Assembly (NCBI GenBank): GCA_003219095.1
Contig: QHPM01000173.1
Location: 1-8,164, forward strand
Length of the DNA stretch: 8,164 bases
Source of the DNA: Verrucomicrobiota bacterium
GTDB lineage: Bacteria; Verrucomicrobiota; Verrucomicrobiia; Chthoniobacterales; UBA10450
Direction: 5' to 3'
A program made the translations under genes and the position numbers. The notes below the pieces were generated by a model. The model ran no database searches and was not told the DNA's origin. It was given only the letters and a program-made list of their open reading frames with translations. Positions 7,091 through 8,164 of this stretch are shown here, one piece after another (the first letter of the stretch is position 1; each line of letters opens with the position of its first letter).

Positions 7091-7849
7091 CTAGACAGGG
7101 CGAGTTAATCCCTCAAAAATGGTTCCGGCGCCACGCCAGCGGGCGATGACGAACTCAATCCCTACCTTAAGACAGCCCAGCCCATACCTTACGCTTCGCT
7201 GAAAGTTAATCGACGAAGCTTCGGGCATGTATTTCGCGGGACAGGTAATCTCGCCAACGGGATGGCCTAGCCAAATGATTTGGGCCAGCATTTGATTATC
7301 GAAAACGAAGTCATCCGAATTCCGCTCCAACGGAAGTTTTTCAAGAAGGTTTCGCGCGAAAGCGCGGTAACCGGTGTGATACTCGGATAGCTTAGCACCG
7401 AGCAGAATGTTCTCGGTCAGAGTAAGCAAACGATTGGAAACATATTTCCACCAGGGCATGCCGCCACGAAGCGCTCCCCCGCCCAGGATCCTGGACGCCA
7501 GCACACAAGGGTAAAGTCCGCTCGTGACCATGGAGGCCATCGCTGGAATCAAGGTCGGGGTGTATTGGTAATCGGGATGGAGCATGATTATGACGTCAGC
7601 TCCGGCGGCGAGGGCGAGGCGGTAGCAGGTTTTCTGGTTGCCGCCGTAACCGCGGTTTTCCGGATGAACCTCAACGCGCACTCGATCGAGCGTCCGGGCA
7701 ATGGCGGCGGTCTCGTCATGGCTGGCGTCATCGACCAGGATGATTTCATCCACGATGTCGTGCCCGATCACTTCATCATAGGTCTGGCGCAGGGTCCGGG
7801 CCGCATTGTAGGCCGGCATCACCACGACGATTTTGTTTCCTTGCAACAT
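7091..7849 (-). CDS. GT2 family glycosyltransferase, DPM1-like
   Basis: This 252-residue soluble GT-A enzyme resembles dolichol-/polyprenyl-phosphate hexose synthases. The nucleotide-sugar site is seen in VVVMPAYNAARTL (8-20), LVDDASHDET (38-47) and ENRGYGGNQKTCYRLAL (64-80). The position of the usual DxD metal motif reads MLHPDYQYTP (89-98), i.e. HPD. Later come SRILGGGALRGGMPWWKY and SEYHTGYRAF (155-164), then SDDFVFDNQMLAQ. No transmembrane tail is present, as in human DPM1. The start is ATG 7847-7849, where family similarity begins. A longer open frame to 7999 exists only because it runs through the tRNA gene. The leader after the tRNA is 11 nt with no ribosome site. The stop overlaps the ribosome site of the TMTC-like gene, so the two are probably made together; it may supply that enzyme's lipid-linked sugar. 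Confidence 0.9.
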   Translation of the reverse strand: MLQGNKIVVVMPAYNAARTLRQTYDEVIGHDIVDEIILVDDASHDETAAIARTLDRVRVEVHPENRGYGGNQKTCYRLALAAGADVIIMLHPDYQYTPTLIPAMASMVTSGLYPCVLASRILGGGALRGGMPWWKYVSNRLLTLTENILLGAKLSEYHTGYRAFARNLLEKLPLERNSDDFVFDNQMLAQIIWLGHPVGEITCPAKYMPEASSINFQRSVRYGLGCLKVGIEFVIARWRGAGTIFEGLTRPV

Positions 7850-7860
7850 TAAGAGGAAAA

Positions 7861-7933
7861 AGCCGGCAGACGGATTCGAACCGACGACCTGCTGATTACA
7901 AATCAGCTGCTCTACCAACTGAGCTATGCCGGC
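7861..7933 (-). tRNA. tRNA-Thr (anticodon UGU)
   Basis: A 73-nt cloverleaf is visible on the minus strand. The acceptor stem GCCGGCA/TGCCGGC is perfect, with discriminator T. The D arm is GCTC...GAGC. The anticodon stem GCTGA/TCAGC carries loop TTTGTAA with anticodon TGT, reading ACA codons. The T arm holds TTCGAAT. The T stem GTCGG/CCGTC has one T-T mismatch (positions 50-64). CCA is not encoded. Its translation in one frame gives the IAQLVEQLICNQQVVGSNPS string, a known misannotation signature. Confidence 0.96.
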
Positions 7934-7979
7934 ATTTGCGAGCGGAAAACTAGCTACTTCCGTTAGTTTGTCATGGGCA

Positions 7980-8009
7980 ATTATACCCGTCAATTTCACC
8001 CGTTAGCAA
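7980..8009 (-). promoter_or_regulatory. Sigma-70-like promoter for tRNA-Thr and probably the GT2/TMTC genes
   Basis: On the minus strand a perfect -10 TATAAT (7980-7985) is preceded by -35 TTGCTA (8004-8009) with an 18-bp spacer. Transcription would start about 7 nt downstream and give a leader of roughly 40 nt before the tRNA 5' end at 7933. No other promoter is evident before the GT2 gene. A weaker extended -10 (TGCTATGAT, 8021-8029) lies farther upstream. Confidence 0.65.
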
Positions 8010-8115
8010 CTCGAGAAACGATCATAGCAAGGTACGAGCCGGCAAACCTGTTGGCGGACGAACCCCGATTTTTTAACAAATGCATGCCGCGTCGCCAGCC
8101 GTACTTGGCAGGTCG

Positions 8116-8164
8116 CTAATTCAGTTCGTAGACTTCGACAAGCCCGTTTCCGGTGTTGTTCTCG
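8116..8164 (-). CDS. C-terminal end of a secreted-type protein with a GLVEVYELN tail (partial)
   Basis: Only the last 15 full codons are in the window. They read ENNTGNGLVEVYELN on the minus strand and stop with TAG at 8116-8118. From memory, endings of the form NNTGVALVEVYDL recur in many predicted secreted, beta-rich proteins of Spartobacteria and related Verrucomicrobiota, where they close a C-terminal domain. The function of such a protein cannot be told from this piece. It ends about 107 bp before the -35 element of the tRNA promoter. Confidence 0.6.
   Translation of the reverse strand, partial: ENNTGNGLVEVYELN

Noticed and set aside
7850..7999. In-frame 50-residue N-terminal extension of the GT2 protein
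   Set aside because: It is the translation of tRNA-Thr and its leader; the family homology begins at the ATG at 7849.
7861..8044. AGCCGGCA repeated at 7861-7868 and 8037-8044 as a possible integration scar next to the tRNA
   Set aside because: Only 8 bp and largely the palindrome GCCGGC; GCCGGCA occurs again at 7812-7818, and no integrase or foreign gene is present.
8060..8085. TTTTTT run at about 8078-8083 on the plus strand as a terminator
   Set aside because: No convincing stem precedes it and no rightward gene reaches it.

Overview
The window looks like chromosomal DNA of a free-living, probably soil, Verrucomicrobiota bacterium of the Spartobacteria/Chthoniobacterales type. This placement is inferred from three things and was not tested: a TMTC-like membrane glycosyltransferase with TPRs, its GT2 partner with the SEYHTGYRAF-type signature, and a cut-off gene at the right edge whose protein ends in GLVEVYELN, a tail I associate with secreted proteins of that group. 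It reads as ordinary chromosome. I see no CRISPR array, insertion sequence or phage gene.

Left part (1-1403): the 3' end of priA (replication-restart helicase) runs rightward. It meets a convergent lysR-type regulator gene of the CynR-like kind. The last conserved residues of PriA are present but out of frame.

Centre (1474-5156): a rightward transcription unit starts behind a 21-bp dyad of the LysR T-N11-A type, divergent from the lysR gene. It encodes an SsuA/TauA/NrtA-like lipoprotein binding protein, an SsuC/TauC-like permease, an SsuB/TauB-like ATPase and a PAPS-dependent sulfotransferase, overlapping or a few bases apart. The binding-protein gene is broken near its 5' end by a one-base loss and a nearby deletion of about 70 bp. 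Permease, ATPase and sulfotransferase look intact. The transported compound cannot be read from the sequence; organosulfur, nitrogen or cyanate-like compounds are the family's range.

Right part (5195-8164): everything runs leftward. A cut-off gene at the edge is followed by a sigma-70-like promoter, tRNA-Thr(UGU), a DPM1-like GT2 glycosyltransferase only 11 nt after the tRNA, and a 614-residue GT-C/TMTC-like membrane protein with TPRs, whose ribosome site overlaps the GT2 stop codon. This pair resembles the eukaryotic DPM1-TMTC pathway: a lipid-phosphate sugar maker plus a membrane enzyme that would use the sugar outside the membrane. A 46-bp imperfect palindrome lies between this unit and the converging sulfotransferase gene.

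Two things deserve most attention: the coupled DPM1-like/TMTC-like pair as a possible bacterial protein O-glycosylation module, and the frame-breaking lesions in two neighbouring conserved genes, which are either recent mutations or sequence errors.
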